DNA from: Ostrinia nubilalis
Taxonomy: Eukaryota > Arthropoda > Insecta > Lepidoptera > Crambidae
Reading direction: 5' to 3'
Assembly (NCBI RefSeq): GCF_963855985.1
Contig: NC_087119.1
Span: 5,000,001 to 5,064,000 of the forward strand
DNA: 64,000 bases
Position 1 is the stretch's first letter. Every line of letters begins with the position of its first letter. The notes under the pieces are model-generated. The model was not told where the DNA came from. It was given only the letters and a program-made list of their open reading frames with translations, and did no database searches. Shown piece by piece: positions 26,801 to 38,800 of this stretch. Position numbers and translations under genes: made by a program.

Positions 26801-29800
26801 ACGTCACCAAAAAAGAAGAAACTACCAATAGCTTTAAAATATACATAACCTATATAGTAAACAGCCTGAAAGATTTTAATAAATGAACACCCACAAAATC
26901 TCCATCTAAAACACCGCATTGCAATTGGAGTAAACCGTTAGCACCAGTTGCAAGTGCATTTCAGTAGCACTAATATAAAAAAAAAAAAAAAAAAAAAAAC
27001 CGACCTCTACCTCTAGCATGAACAACTTTCGTCTTCGAATCGTTTGCGTATTCGACAAAATTCGATACTCAATCTTTGAATTAAACGATAACGTGACAAT
27101 TTTGATTCTCAAAATAAGTTTCGTGCAACCTTTTCTCATACTAAGTTCACTTTACGACACGTTCACAAGGGCGCTTTTGTAGTTTTAGTACTAAATATTT
27201 TGATGGCGATTCGAATACGCAAACGATTCGAACTCGAAAGTTCGAAAACGTGGAAACATACGTGGGAATAACTAATTCGGAAAAACTTTGTCTAAACAAA
27301 GTTAGCAAAATTACTCGAGTTACTGTCCACAGGCGTTTTTAATGTCATGTGGATTTGCACACGCACACAGGATTGGCTCGCATGTGTTTAAATTCCACGC
27401 TACAGATGACATGCAGTTTGAGTTTTTGTTATCCCTAGTGCGGATAACCCGCACCGAGATATCGCCCCGAATCCCGTATATCAAGTTTCGCAATAATTAT
27501 TTATCCTTGATTACGAATGCTAATAAGCAATTATCTTTGATTACGGATGATACGCATGCGGGCCAATCTCACGTGTGTGGGTGTGCAAAGAGCATGTCAC
27601 TAAAAACTTAACAAGCCAGGTGCACCATAATTTGACCGCATTGCTGGAATAGATAGGAATCATCTTCCTGTTCTTACAATATATTCAATTGTGAAATAAT
27701 GAAATAAATTCAGGCGGAGATAACCAAATATACCCAAGTCTATTTAATGAACCGATTGAAAACCTAACCTGCACAACGGTATCAGAGTAATTAAATATTT
27801 CAAAAGTGTATTATTTGATACGATGTCCAATTAATGGTAGGCACAAGAGTAGAGAGTAATTCGATCTGTACTCACCTAAGGCTCTATTTATTTATTAGGT
27901 ACACCAACAAAGTCACGTAAAGTTCATACATTTTAACATAGTTAACACAATGATGCACTAATGACACTATTCTAAAAAACGATTAATAATTTGCGATCGC
28001 AAAAACACATAATACAAAGACGGTGCTTGATGCACTATCACAAAGTATTTCAACCGTGCCGTTTGTTTGAAGAGTTTACTTTTTTCTGGAATCGTAATAG
28101 GTATGATTATATCGGACTACTCGTGACGTCAGCTCATAAAACTCATTTAATTTTGTAAGCCTAGGCCTTTTAAAAACATTTTTACACGTCCCAGTATTAA
28201 CCCTACCACTGCTTCAGGACAATCAATGGGCCAGTGCTGAGAAGAAGCAGCGCAAGAAACTCAGTCACTATTTTAGCTGACAGCGAATATACAATACTCG
28301 TACAAATCACTGTGTCGATGGCCTCAACTCTCGTTGCGCTTACTACATGAAGTCGTCATAAATATTAAACCTGTAGGCCTAAGATGCGCGCCGTGATAAC
28401 TTTTATCGACGTCAAAATGTATGGGCAAAATCGATAAAATGGCGTGATAACCGCTTATCGCGGCGCGCATCTTAGGCCTACTGATGAAATTATTTTAATA
28501 TTAGGTATATAAATGTTTTTTAACCAATTATCACAATCGATGCAGATTTCATTTTAAATGCAGTAAGGTATTGCATAATAGGTAATAACGCAGTAATAAA
28601 TAGTTTTTGGTAGCTTTTGCATGACAATGGTTATACATTGGGTAACTTAAATATTAAAAAAGGGTAACTTCTTTGTTTATCTGTAACCAGAACATGAAGC
28701 ACACTGTTGCAGTACAACATAATACGAATTCTATTTGAGAATTATCACCTCTCATAAGCGTGACGTCATGTTTTTATAGAAAGACAGCTACAAGTGATCG
28801 GGAGGCGTAATTGATTCGATGGTCAAATAAATTGTATGGAAACATCGCGCCGCATGCTTTATACAAAATTAAACTGATGTAAGGCACGGCTTTTACCAAA
28901 GCGGAGTGGAGCAGAGAAGTGTGTTGAATAACCAATCAGGTTTCATTATTTACACTTCTCGTCTCCGCTCCGCACAGCTCCGCTCCGCTCTGCCTTGGTG
29001 GAAACCAGGCCTTAAGCTTTTGATTGTTGTCACACCCGGAAAATGTTTATTTCCATTTGGTGCGGTAGGAAGAACATGCTCTAAGAGCAGGCTTGTAGTA
29101 TATTAGGCTGGTAGACGTTGAAAAAGTTATCAGAAAATTGAAAAATGTGTCCTAAAATACTTTTTGTTCTGATAGAATTTCTTAGTCATGAATGTGACTA
29201 GTTGAAATAATTACTATTTTATTACGGGATTTTAAATAATTTTATTTTTATTTATGCAAATTAATAGTGTCCATTCTGATTCTCATATAGGATGGATAAA
29301 GCAATACGAAAATACATTACACGATAATTTTCACTTAAATATTTTTTCTGCGGATGTTTAACACTGATAAAAATAGCCTATCCAGGTATGAAAGTATGAA
29401 CATCAAGTAATGTAAATTTAGTTTCAGTCTAGTCAACCCAATATTGCGTATTTTATCGTATTGTTATCTCCATCCCGTAGTCTTCTTCTTTCACTCTGTT
29501 GCACTTTTAAATGCGTTTACACTTCATTGCACTCATTTTTCTTTTGCATGTTTCTTCCTTTTTTAACGCTTGTCTATATTTCTTTTGTTGTAGGTATGAT
29601 AAACATGGGAATGCATTTTTAACATAGACTGTGATAGCGGCCAGTTCGACTCACGCGCAAGACTTAGTATTGTGCTTAGTGACTCGTAATAACCGCCAAT
29701 GACTTTAAGTTTATTTATTGTTAATCGTTTATTAGTATTAAATCGGTAAAGTGGTCAGTAAACAAAGGTGACGGAACACTAGGTGAGCAAAGAGCATGCA

Positions 29801-32800
29801 TGCATCGCTTGCGATACACACCGCTTGTAGCCGCCTCGTTCGGGGAGATGTTATCAGTGTATGCGCAACGTGCAGGGGCTGTCGAAGCGGCCCTGGGGCC
29901 TGAAGTTGCGCCGCGGCGGCGGCGGCGGCGCCGGCGAGCCCAGCGCCGAGGGCGTGGTGACGGAGCTGCGCCCGCCCGAGCTGTCCGAGCCCGCCGCCGA
30001 CGTCACCGTGTCGCCCGGCGCCAGCGCCACGCTGTCGTGCCGCGCCGGCGCCACGCGCGCCTCGGCCTCCTGGCGCAAGACCGCGCCCGAGACCCGCGCG
30101 CTGCGCCACGGCGGCCGCTTCGCCATCGCGCTCGCGCCCGACGGGCTCGCCACCCTCACGATACACGCGTGCCGCGCGTCCGACGCCGGCGTCTACTGCT
30201 GCCTCATCAGCAACGAGCTGGGCGGCGTGCAGACTTCGGCGCGGCTGACGGTGGGCGCCGGCGGAGCCCCCGGCGTGCCGGCCGTCCGGGCGCATCCCGG
30301 CGGCGGGCTGGTCGTGCAGTGGGACGAGTCGAGCCCCGCGCATCTCGAATACTGCCGCGTCGGCGAGGGCGAGTGGCGTCGTGCCACTGAGACCCCGGCG
30401 GCCGCCAACACCTTGGCCCTGGAAGAGTTGCCGGCCGGCCAGTACAGCTTCCGCCTGGTGTGCGCCCGGAGCGGGGCCCCCGGGGCGGCGTCGGGCCCGG
30501 CCGCGTGCGGCGGCGGCGGCAGCTGGCAGAGGGAACAGTTCGGGAGGAGATACAGCATCGAGGAGGAGATCGGAAGAGGACGCACGGCGCGAGTTCTGGC
30601 AGCTCGTGACACTGGAACGGGACAACGAGTCGCCTTGAAACAGGTTTGTATATGATTACCTACATTACATTGGCAATCGTACGTATTTTTATATTCAATG
30701 CAGCTGATTGCAAATTGCCTAATTTTAACTAACTGCAAAACGCAGAAAAGATTGAGCCTTTAACGAATCTGTATCATTTGAGTTTACATTCATTCAAATC
30801 TTTAACTTGTTAAATTTATATTACCTATCAATCATCAGGTGCTGGCGGGGCGTGGTGCGGACGCAACGCGCGAATACCGCATGCTATCGCAGTGCGCGCA
30901 CGGCGGCGTGGTGCGCGCGATGGCTCTATTCGCCGACGTGCCGCGAGCGGGCGCGCACACGCTCGTGCTCGAGCTAGTGGGCGGCGGCCCGCTGCTGGAC
31001 TGGGCGCAGGCGCATCCCGCGCTGTACACACAGCAAGCGGCCGCACAGCACACGCGACAGCTGCTGTCCGCGCTTGACTACCTGCACGGGAACAATATCG
31101 CACATTTAGACGTGAGGGTGAGTACCTGTAGGTCTTAAGAACTTTGTAACGCGCTCGTACTTGAACTAGTGGGCGGCGGCCCGCTGCTGGACTGGGCGCA
31201 GGCGCACCCCGCGCTGTACACACAGCAAGCGGCCGCACAACACACAGCAAGCGGCCGCACAACACACGCGACAGCTGCTGTCCGCGCTTGACTACCTGCA
31301 CGGGAACAATATCGCACATTTAGACGTGAGGGTGAGTACCTGTAGGTCTTAAGAACTTTGTAACGCGCTCGTACTTGAACTAGTGGGCGGCGGCCCGCTG
31401 CTGGACTGGGCGCAGGCGCACCCCGCGCTGTACACACAGCAAGCGGCCGCACAACACACAGCAAGCGGCCGCACAACACACGCGACAGCTGCTGTCCGCG
31501 CTTGACTACCTGCACGGGAACAATATAGCACATTTAGACGTTAGGGTGAGTACCTGTAGGTCTTAAGAACTTTGTAACGCGCTCGTGCTTGAAGTAGTGG
31601 GCGGCGGCCCACTGCTAGACTGGGCGCAGGCGCACCTGTCGTTACTTATACACAGCAGGCGGCTGCACAACACACGCGACAGCTGCTGTCCGCGCTTGAC
31701 TACCTGCACGGGAACAATATAGCACATTTAGACGTGAGGGTGAGTACCTGTAGGTCTTAAGAACTTTGTAATTCGTGCTTGAACTAGTGGGCGGCGGCCC
31801 ACTGCTAAACTGGGCACAGGCCCACCTGTCGCTATTTATACACAGCAGGCGGTTGCCCAGCACACGCGACAGCTGCTGTCCGCGCTTGACTACCTGCACG
31901 GGAACAATATAGCACATTTAGACGTGAGGGTGAGTACCTGTAGGTCTTAAGAACTTTGTAATTCGTGCTCGAACTAGTGGGCGGCGGTCCACTGCTGAAC
32001 TGGGCGCAGGCGCACCTGTCGTTACTTATACACAGCAGGCGGCTGCCCAGCACACGCGACAGCTGCTGTCCGCGCTTGACTACCTGCACGGGAACAATAT
32101 CGCACATTTAGACGTTAGGGTGAGTACACTTAAGTCTTAAGAACGCGCTCGTGCTCGAACTAGTGGGCGGCGGCCCACTGCTAAACTGGGCGCAGGCGCA
32201 CCTGTCGCTATTTATACACAGCAAGCGGCTGCCCAGCACACACGAAGGCTGCTGTCCGCGCTTGACTACCTGCACGGGAACAATATCGCACATTTAGACG
32301 TGAGGGTGAGTACCTGTAGGTCTTAAGAACTTTGTAAAGCGCTTGCGCTTGAAGTAGTGGGCGGCGGTCCACTGCTAAACTGGGCGTAGGCGCACCTGTC
32401 GCTATTTATACACAGCAGGCGGCTGCCCAGCACACACGACAGCTGTTATCTGCGCTTGACTACCTGCGCGGGAACAATATAGCACATTTAGACGTTAGGG
32501 TGAGTACCTGTAGGTCTTAAGAACGTTTTAACGCGCTCGTGCTTGAACTAGTGGGCGGCGGCCCGCTGATAAACTGGGCGCAGGCGCACCTGTCGCTATT
32601 TATACACAGCAGGCGGCTGCCCAGCACACACCACAGCTGCTGTCCGCGCTTGACTACCTGCACGGGAACAATATCGCACATTTAGACGTGAGAGTGAGTA
32701 CCTGTAGGTCTTAAGAACGTTTTAACGCGCTCGTGCTTGAACTAGTGGGCGGCGGCCCGCTGATAAACTGGGCGCAGGCGCACCTGTCGCTATTTATACA

Positions 32801-35800
32801 CAGCAGGCGGCTGCCCAGCACACACCACAGCTGCTGTCCGCGCTTGACTACCTGCACGGGAACAATATCGCACATTTAGACGTGAGAGTGAGTACCTGTA
32901 GGTCTTAAGAACGTTTTAACGCGCTCGTGCTTGAAGTAGTGGGCGGCGGCCCGCTGCTAAACTGGGCGCAGGCGCACCCCGCGCTGTACACACAGCAAGC
33001 GGCCGCACAACACACGCGACAGCTGCTGTCCGCGCTTGACTACCTGCACGGGAACAATATAGCACATTTAGACGTTAGGGTGAGTACCTGTAGGTCTTAA
33101 GAACTTTGTAAAGCGCTTGCGCTTGAAGTAATGGGCGGCGGCCCACTGCTAAACTGGGCGCAGGCGCACCTGTCGCTATTTATACACAGCAGGCGGCTGC
33201 CCAGCACACACGACAGCTGTTACTTGCGCTTGTCTATGTACATGGAAACAATATTGTGCATTAGGAATTTAGGACGTTAGGGTGAAGTACACTTAGGACT
33301 TAGCGCTTAGGAACGCTAGTAACACGTTGGAGCTGAGGATGGTAGCCCCTGCTAGACTAGGGATAGGAGCGCACAATAACAGGCATAATTTCCTTTCAGA
33401 AATACTATTCACACGTCTTTTTGTCATATGTTTTGCACTGGAGGAAAAATCGTTTTTAGGTCCTTTTTTCTTCAGATTGCCTTATTTCCCATTTTAATAT
33501 CACGATTCCATTTTTCTTGTTTTAACCCTTAACCAGTACTAAAAAAAAGTCATTGTTTTTCCGCCGTGTCTTCACAGCATAAAGTTTAAATTGATGTGGG
33601 CCCTGTGGATACCAGAGCCTGGTTAAGAGTTAAGTTTCAGAGGGAGTCATTCGGTGGGTTAAATATAGATTTTTTTTATTATTATTATAGCTCTGTATTC
33701 CACATTTTTTTACATTTTCATTCAATTAATATACAGGCTGTTAGGTAAATTCGTATATGAGCCGACACTAGCCCATGTTAACATGGTCATCTAAATGGTA
33801 TGGTGAAGTCAGAAAATTTATATCTTCATTTTAATTATTTTAATTTTCATACAAATGGGATTTTATAAAATTTATTTTGTATGAAAATTTAAAAAAATAA
33901 AATGATATCAAATTTCTGACTTCACCATACCATTTATATGCCCATGTTAACATGGGCTAGTGTCGGCTCATATACCCATTTACCTAACACCCTGTAGATT
34001 TACTGAAATAAAATTGATCGGTCGTCATTTGGTATAGTGGTTCAGAACGGACTACTATGCCGAGAGGTCCCGGGTATGTATATTTTAAAAAATATTTTAT
34101 TTATTTATTTATTAGGTCTACCAACATTGTTACATTACAACATGTACACTTAAAAATAACAATTATGAACAAAGTTACAATGCAACAACAATTATAGGCT
34201 GACACAACATGCAATATAGATTCAATATCTTTGGATATAATTTTAAAAAATAAGTAAGTATGTTTATATCCGTCGTCTAGTACCCATAGTACAAGCTTTG
34301 CTTAGGTGTAAAATGTCCAAGGATATTTATTTATTTATCTTGTTGCAGCCGGAGAACATTCTAGTAGAGTTAGGCGGCGCCGCGCCCCAAGTGAAGCTGA
34401 TCGACCTGGGCTGCGCGGCCGAGGGGGCGGGCGGGGCGGGGGCGGGGCGCGACGTGCTGCCGCCGGCGCCTGCGCAGCTGGAGTTCGCGCCGCCCGAGTG
34501 CGTGCTCGGCCGCCCGCCCGCGCCCGCCTGGGACGCTTGGGCGGCCGGCGTGTTTCTATACGTCTTCCTTACTGGGGTGAGTATTCATTCATACTAGGAA
34601 TGTTATGGATATCCGTAAGCGCGACGTGCTGCCGCCGGCGCCTGCGCAGCTGGAGTTCGCGCCGCCCGAGTGCGTGCTCGGCCGCCCGCCCGCGCCCGCC
34701 TGGGACGCTTGGGCGGCCGGCGTGTTTCTATACGTCTTCCTTACTGGGGTGAGTATTCATTCATACTAGGAATGTTATGGATATCCGTAAGCGCGACGTG
34801 CTGCCGCCGGCGCCTGCGCAGCTGGAGTTCGCGCCGCCCGAGTGCGTGCTCGGCCGCCCGCCCGCGCCCGCCTGGGACGCTTGGGCGGCCGGCGTGTTTC
34901 TATACGTCTTCCTTACTGGGGTGAGTATTCATTCATACTAGGAATGTTATGGATATCCGTAAGCGCGACGTGCTGCCGCCGGCGCCTGCGCAGCTGGAGT
35001 TCGCGCCGCCCGAGTGCGTGCTCGGCCGCCCGCCCGCGCCCGCCTGGGACGCTTGGGCGGCCGGCGTGTTTCTATACGTCTTCCTTACTGGGGTGAGTAT
35101 TCATTCATACTAGGAATGTTATGGATATCCGTAAGCGCGACGTGCTGCCGCCGGCGCCTGCGCAGCTGGAGTTCGCGCCGCCCGAGTGCGTGCTCGGCCG
35201 CCCGCCCGCGCCCGCCTGGGACGCTTGGGCGGCCGGCGTGTTTCTATACGTCTTCCTTACTGGGGTGAGTATTCATTCATACTAGGAATGTTATGGATAT
35301 CCGTAAGCGCGACGTGCTGCCGCCGGCGCCTGCGCAGCTGGAGTTCGCGCCGCCCGAGTGCGTGCTCGGCCGCCCGCCCGCGCCCGCCTGGGACGCTTGG
35401 GCGGCCGGCGTGTTTCTATACGTCTTCCTTACTGGGGTGAGTATTCATTCATACTAGGAATGTTATGGATATCCGTAAGCGCGACGTGCTGCCGCCGGCG
35501 CCTGCGCAGCTGGAGTTCGCGCCGCCCGAGTGCGTGCTCGGCCGCCCGCCCGCGCCCGCCTGGGACGCTTGGGCGGCCGGCGTGTTTCTATACGTCTTCC
35601 TTACTGGGGTGAGTATTCATTCATACTAGGAATGTTATGGATATCCGTAAGCGCGACGTGCTGCCGCCGGCGCCTGCGCAGCTGGAGTTCGCGCCGCCCG
35701 AGTGCGTGCTCGGCCGCCCGCCCGCGCCCGCCTGGGACGCTTGGGCGGCCGGCGTGTTTCTATACGTCTTCCTTACTGGGGTGAGTATTCATTCATACTA

Positions 35801-38800
35801 GGAATGTTATGGATATCCGTAAGCGCGACGTGCTGCCGCCGGCGCCTGCGCAGCTGGAGTTCGCGCCGCCCGAGTGCGTGCTCGGCCGCCCGCCCGCGCC
35901 CGCCTGGGACGCTTGGGCGGCCGGCGTGTTTCTATACGTCTTCCTTACTGGGGTGAGTATTCATTCATACTAGGAATGTTATGGATATCCGTAAGCGCGA
36001 CGTGCTGCCGCCGGCGCCTGCGCAGCTGGAGTTCGCGCCGCCCGAGTGCGTGCTCGGCCGCCCGCCCGCGCCCGCCTGGGACGCTTGGGCGGCCGGCGTG
36101 TTTCTATACGTCTTCCTTACTGGGGTGAGTATTCATTCATACTAGGAATGTTATGGATATCCGTAAGCGCGACGTGCTGCCGCCCGCGCCTGCTCAGCTG
36201 GAGTTCGCGCCGCCCGAGTGCGTGCTCGGCCGCCCGCCCGCGCCCGCCTGGGACGCTTGGGCGGCCGGCGTGTTTCTATACGTGTTCCTTACTGGGGTGA
36301 GTATTCATCTATACTAGGAATGTTATGGATATCCGTAAGCGCGACGTGCTGCCGCCGGCGCCTGCGCAGCTGGAGTTCGCGCCGCCCGAGTGCGTGCTCG
36401 GCCGCCCGCCCGCGCCCGCCTGGGACGCTTGGGCGGCCGGCGTGTTTCTATACGTCTTCCTTACTGGGGTGAGTATTCATTCATACTAGGAATGTTATGG
36501 ATATCCGTAAGCGCGACGTGCTGCCGCCCGCGCCTGCTCAGCTGGAGTTCGCGCCGCCCGAGTGCGTGCTCGGCCGCCCGCCCGCGCCCGCCTGGGACGC
36601 TTGGGCGGCCGGCGTGTTTCTATACGTGTTCCTTACTGGGGTGAGTATTCATCTATACTAGGAATGTTATGGATATCCGTAAGCGCGACGTGCTGCCGCC
36701 GGCGCCTGCGCAGCTGGAGTTCGCGCCGCCCGAGTGCGTGCTCGGCCGCCCGCCCGCGCCCGCCTGGGACGCTTGGGCGGCCGGCGTGTTTCTATACGTG
36801 TTCCTTACTGGGGTGAGTATTCATCTATACTAGGGATGTTATGGATATCCGTAAGCGTAACCGAAACTTTCGGATATCCGAAATAAAAAAATATCTGTAA
36901 CCGTTGATGTTATGGATATCCGTAAGCGTAACCGAAACCGGTATAATATTATTCCTATATCCGTAACCGAAACTACATATTACTTAGTGAACTAATACTC
37001 CTAGAATTAATTAGAGATATCCTAATGGGAAGTAGCGAGTTATTCCCAATACAAGTGTCTCTGACTACTACCGGGAAGACTCGGTAATAACTCTGTATAC
37101 AAGTATTTTTGGAAATAAATGAATTTTTATTTATTTATTTATTTATATCCATAACATCCCTAATTTATACTATTACTAGCTTTCCGCCTGCGGCTTCGCC
37201 CGCGTTGAATTTTGTCTGTCACAGAAAAACTTTATCACGCGCGTCTATGTTTCAAAATCTGGTATAAAACTATCCTATGTCCTTTCCCGGGACTCAAACT
37301 ATCTTCATGACAAATTTCATTAAAATCGGTTCAGTGGTTTAGTTGTGAAAGCAAGACAGACAGACACACAGTTACTTTCGCATTTATAATATAAGTATAG
37401 ATAGTATAGATTTATCACTTAAGGCGCTTTATATTTAGACAATTGCCGTGCGCTTGCCGTGCGTTTGCAAGACCGCACACTAACTATTGGTTATTGTCAA
37501 TTTTATTCCAACGCAGTTATCATACAATTTACTGTGTGCGGTCTTGCACAGGCACAACAAGCGCACGGCAATCGTCTGGCACGAAACGCGTAAATAAAAA
37601 CTTTTGTCACCATAATTCACATTTAACCTGATAAAAACGTTTACAGCTATCGCCATTCCTGGACGAGTCGATAGAAGAGACCACGGCGAACATAATAAAG
37701 TGCGACTACTGCTTCCCGCCGGAGCACTGGGGCGGCGTGAGCGAGCGCGCGCAGCAGCTGATCCGCGGCCTGCTGGAGCCCGCGCCCGCCGCGCGCCTGC
37801 CGCTGCGGGACGCGCTCGCCGACCCCTGGTTCGATGAGGTGAGCCCGGCACTAGTGTCTCACTGAAGCGCGACGCCGCTTCCCGCCGGGGCACTGGGGCG
37901 GCGTGAGCGAGCGCGCGCAGCAGCTGATCCGCGGCCTGCTGGAGCCCGCGCCCGCCGCGCGCCTGCCGCTGCGGGACGCGCTCGCCGACCCCTGGTTCGA
38001 TGAGGTGAGCCCGGCACTAGTGTCTCACTGAAGCGCGACGCCGCTTCCCGCCGGGGCACTGGGGCGGCGTGAGCGAGCGCGCGCAGCAGCTGATCCGCGG
38101 CCTGCTGGAGCCCGCGCCCGCCGCGCGCCTGCCGCTGCGGGACGCGCTCGCCGACCCCTGGTTCGATGAGGTGAGCCCGGCACTAGTGTCTCACTGAAGC
38201 GCGACGCCGCTTCCCGCCGGGGCACTGGGGCGGCGTGAGCGAGCGCGCGCAGCAGCTGATCCGCGGCCTGCTGGAGCCCGCGCCCGCCGCGCGCCTGCCG
38301 CTGCGGGACGCGCTCGCCGACCCCTGGTTCGATGAGGTGAGCCCGGCACTAGTGTCTCACTGAAGCGCGACGCCGCTTCCCGCCGGGGCACTGGGGCGGC
38401 GTGAGCGAGCGCGCGCAGCAGCTGATCCGCGGCCTGCTGGAGCCCGCGCCCGCCGCGCGCCTGCCGCTGCGGGACGCGCTCGCCGACCCCTGGTTCGATG
38501 AGGTGAGCCCGGCACTAGTGTCTCACTGAAGCGCGACGCCGCTTCCCGCCGGGGCACTGGGGCGGCGTGAGCGAGCGCGCGCAGCAGCTGATCCGCGGCC
38601 TGCTGGAGCCCGCGCCCGCCGCGCGCCTGCCGCTGCGGGACGCGCTCGCCGACCCCTGGTTCGATGAGGTGAGCCCGGCACTAGTGTCTCACTGAAGCGC
38701 GACGCCGCTTCCCGCCGGGGCACTGGGGCGGCGTGAGCGAGCGCGCGCAGCAGCTGATCCGCGGCCTGCTGGAGCCCGCGCCCGCCGCGCGCCTGCCGCT

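Larger units (their letters stand above)
26768..29830. other. 3-kb intron with small mobile elements
   Basis: Contains a poly-A tract (26977-26999), a 103-bp TIR element (28376-28478) and a 133-bp GC-rich foldback (28881-29013). No exon is supported. Confidence 0.7.
31118..34348. other. Intron holding tandem array 1, a foldback and SINE scraps
   Basis: 31118-33365 is mostly the array of exon m copies. A 261-bp foldback element (33734-33994) and a tRNA-like SINE fragment (about 34022-34078) follow. The rest is AT-rich. Confidence 0.8.
34577..37646. other. Intron: array 2 then repeats
   Basis: After array 2 come a GGATATCCGTAACCGAAAC-type repeat (36836-36975), a dispersed retroelement tail (37176-37405) and a foldback MITE (37441-37572) that ends about 75 bp before the next exon. 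Confidence 0.8.

Noticed and set aside
29738..30625. 295-codon frame on the minus strand
   Set aside because: Antisense of the GC-rich Ig/FN3/kinase exon. Low-complexity Arg/Ala/Gly composition and no domain.
30828..32293. Minus-strand frames rich in Cys/Arg/Ala across kinase array 1
   Set aside because: Antisense of repeated exon copies; they exist only because the units repeat.
34022..34078. tRNA gene
   Set aside because: A-box and B-box words are present, but the acceptor and anticodon stems do not pair; kept only as a SINE fragment.
34498..36816. Thirteen repeated 84-codon open frames
   Set aside because: They are an alternative frame of the 172-bp array units and cross the splice donor. 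No start context or family similarity, so not genes.
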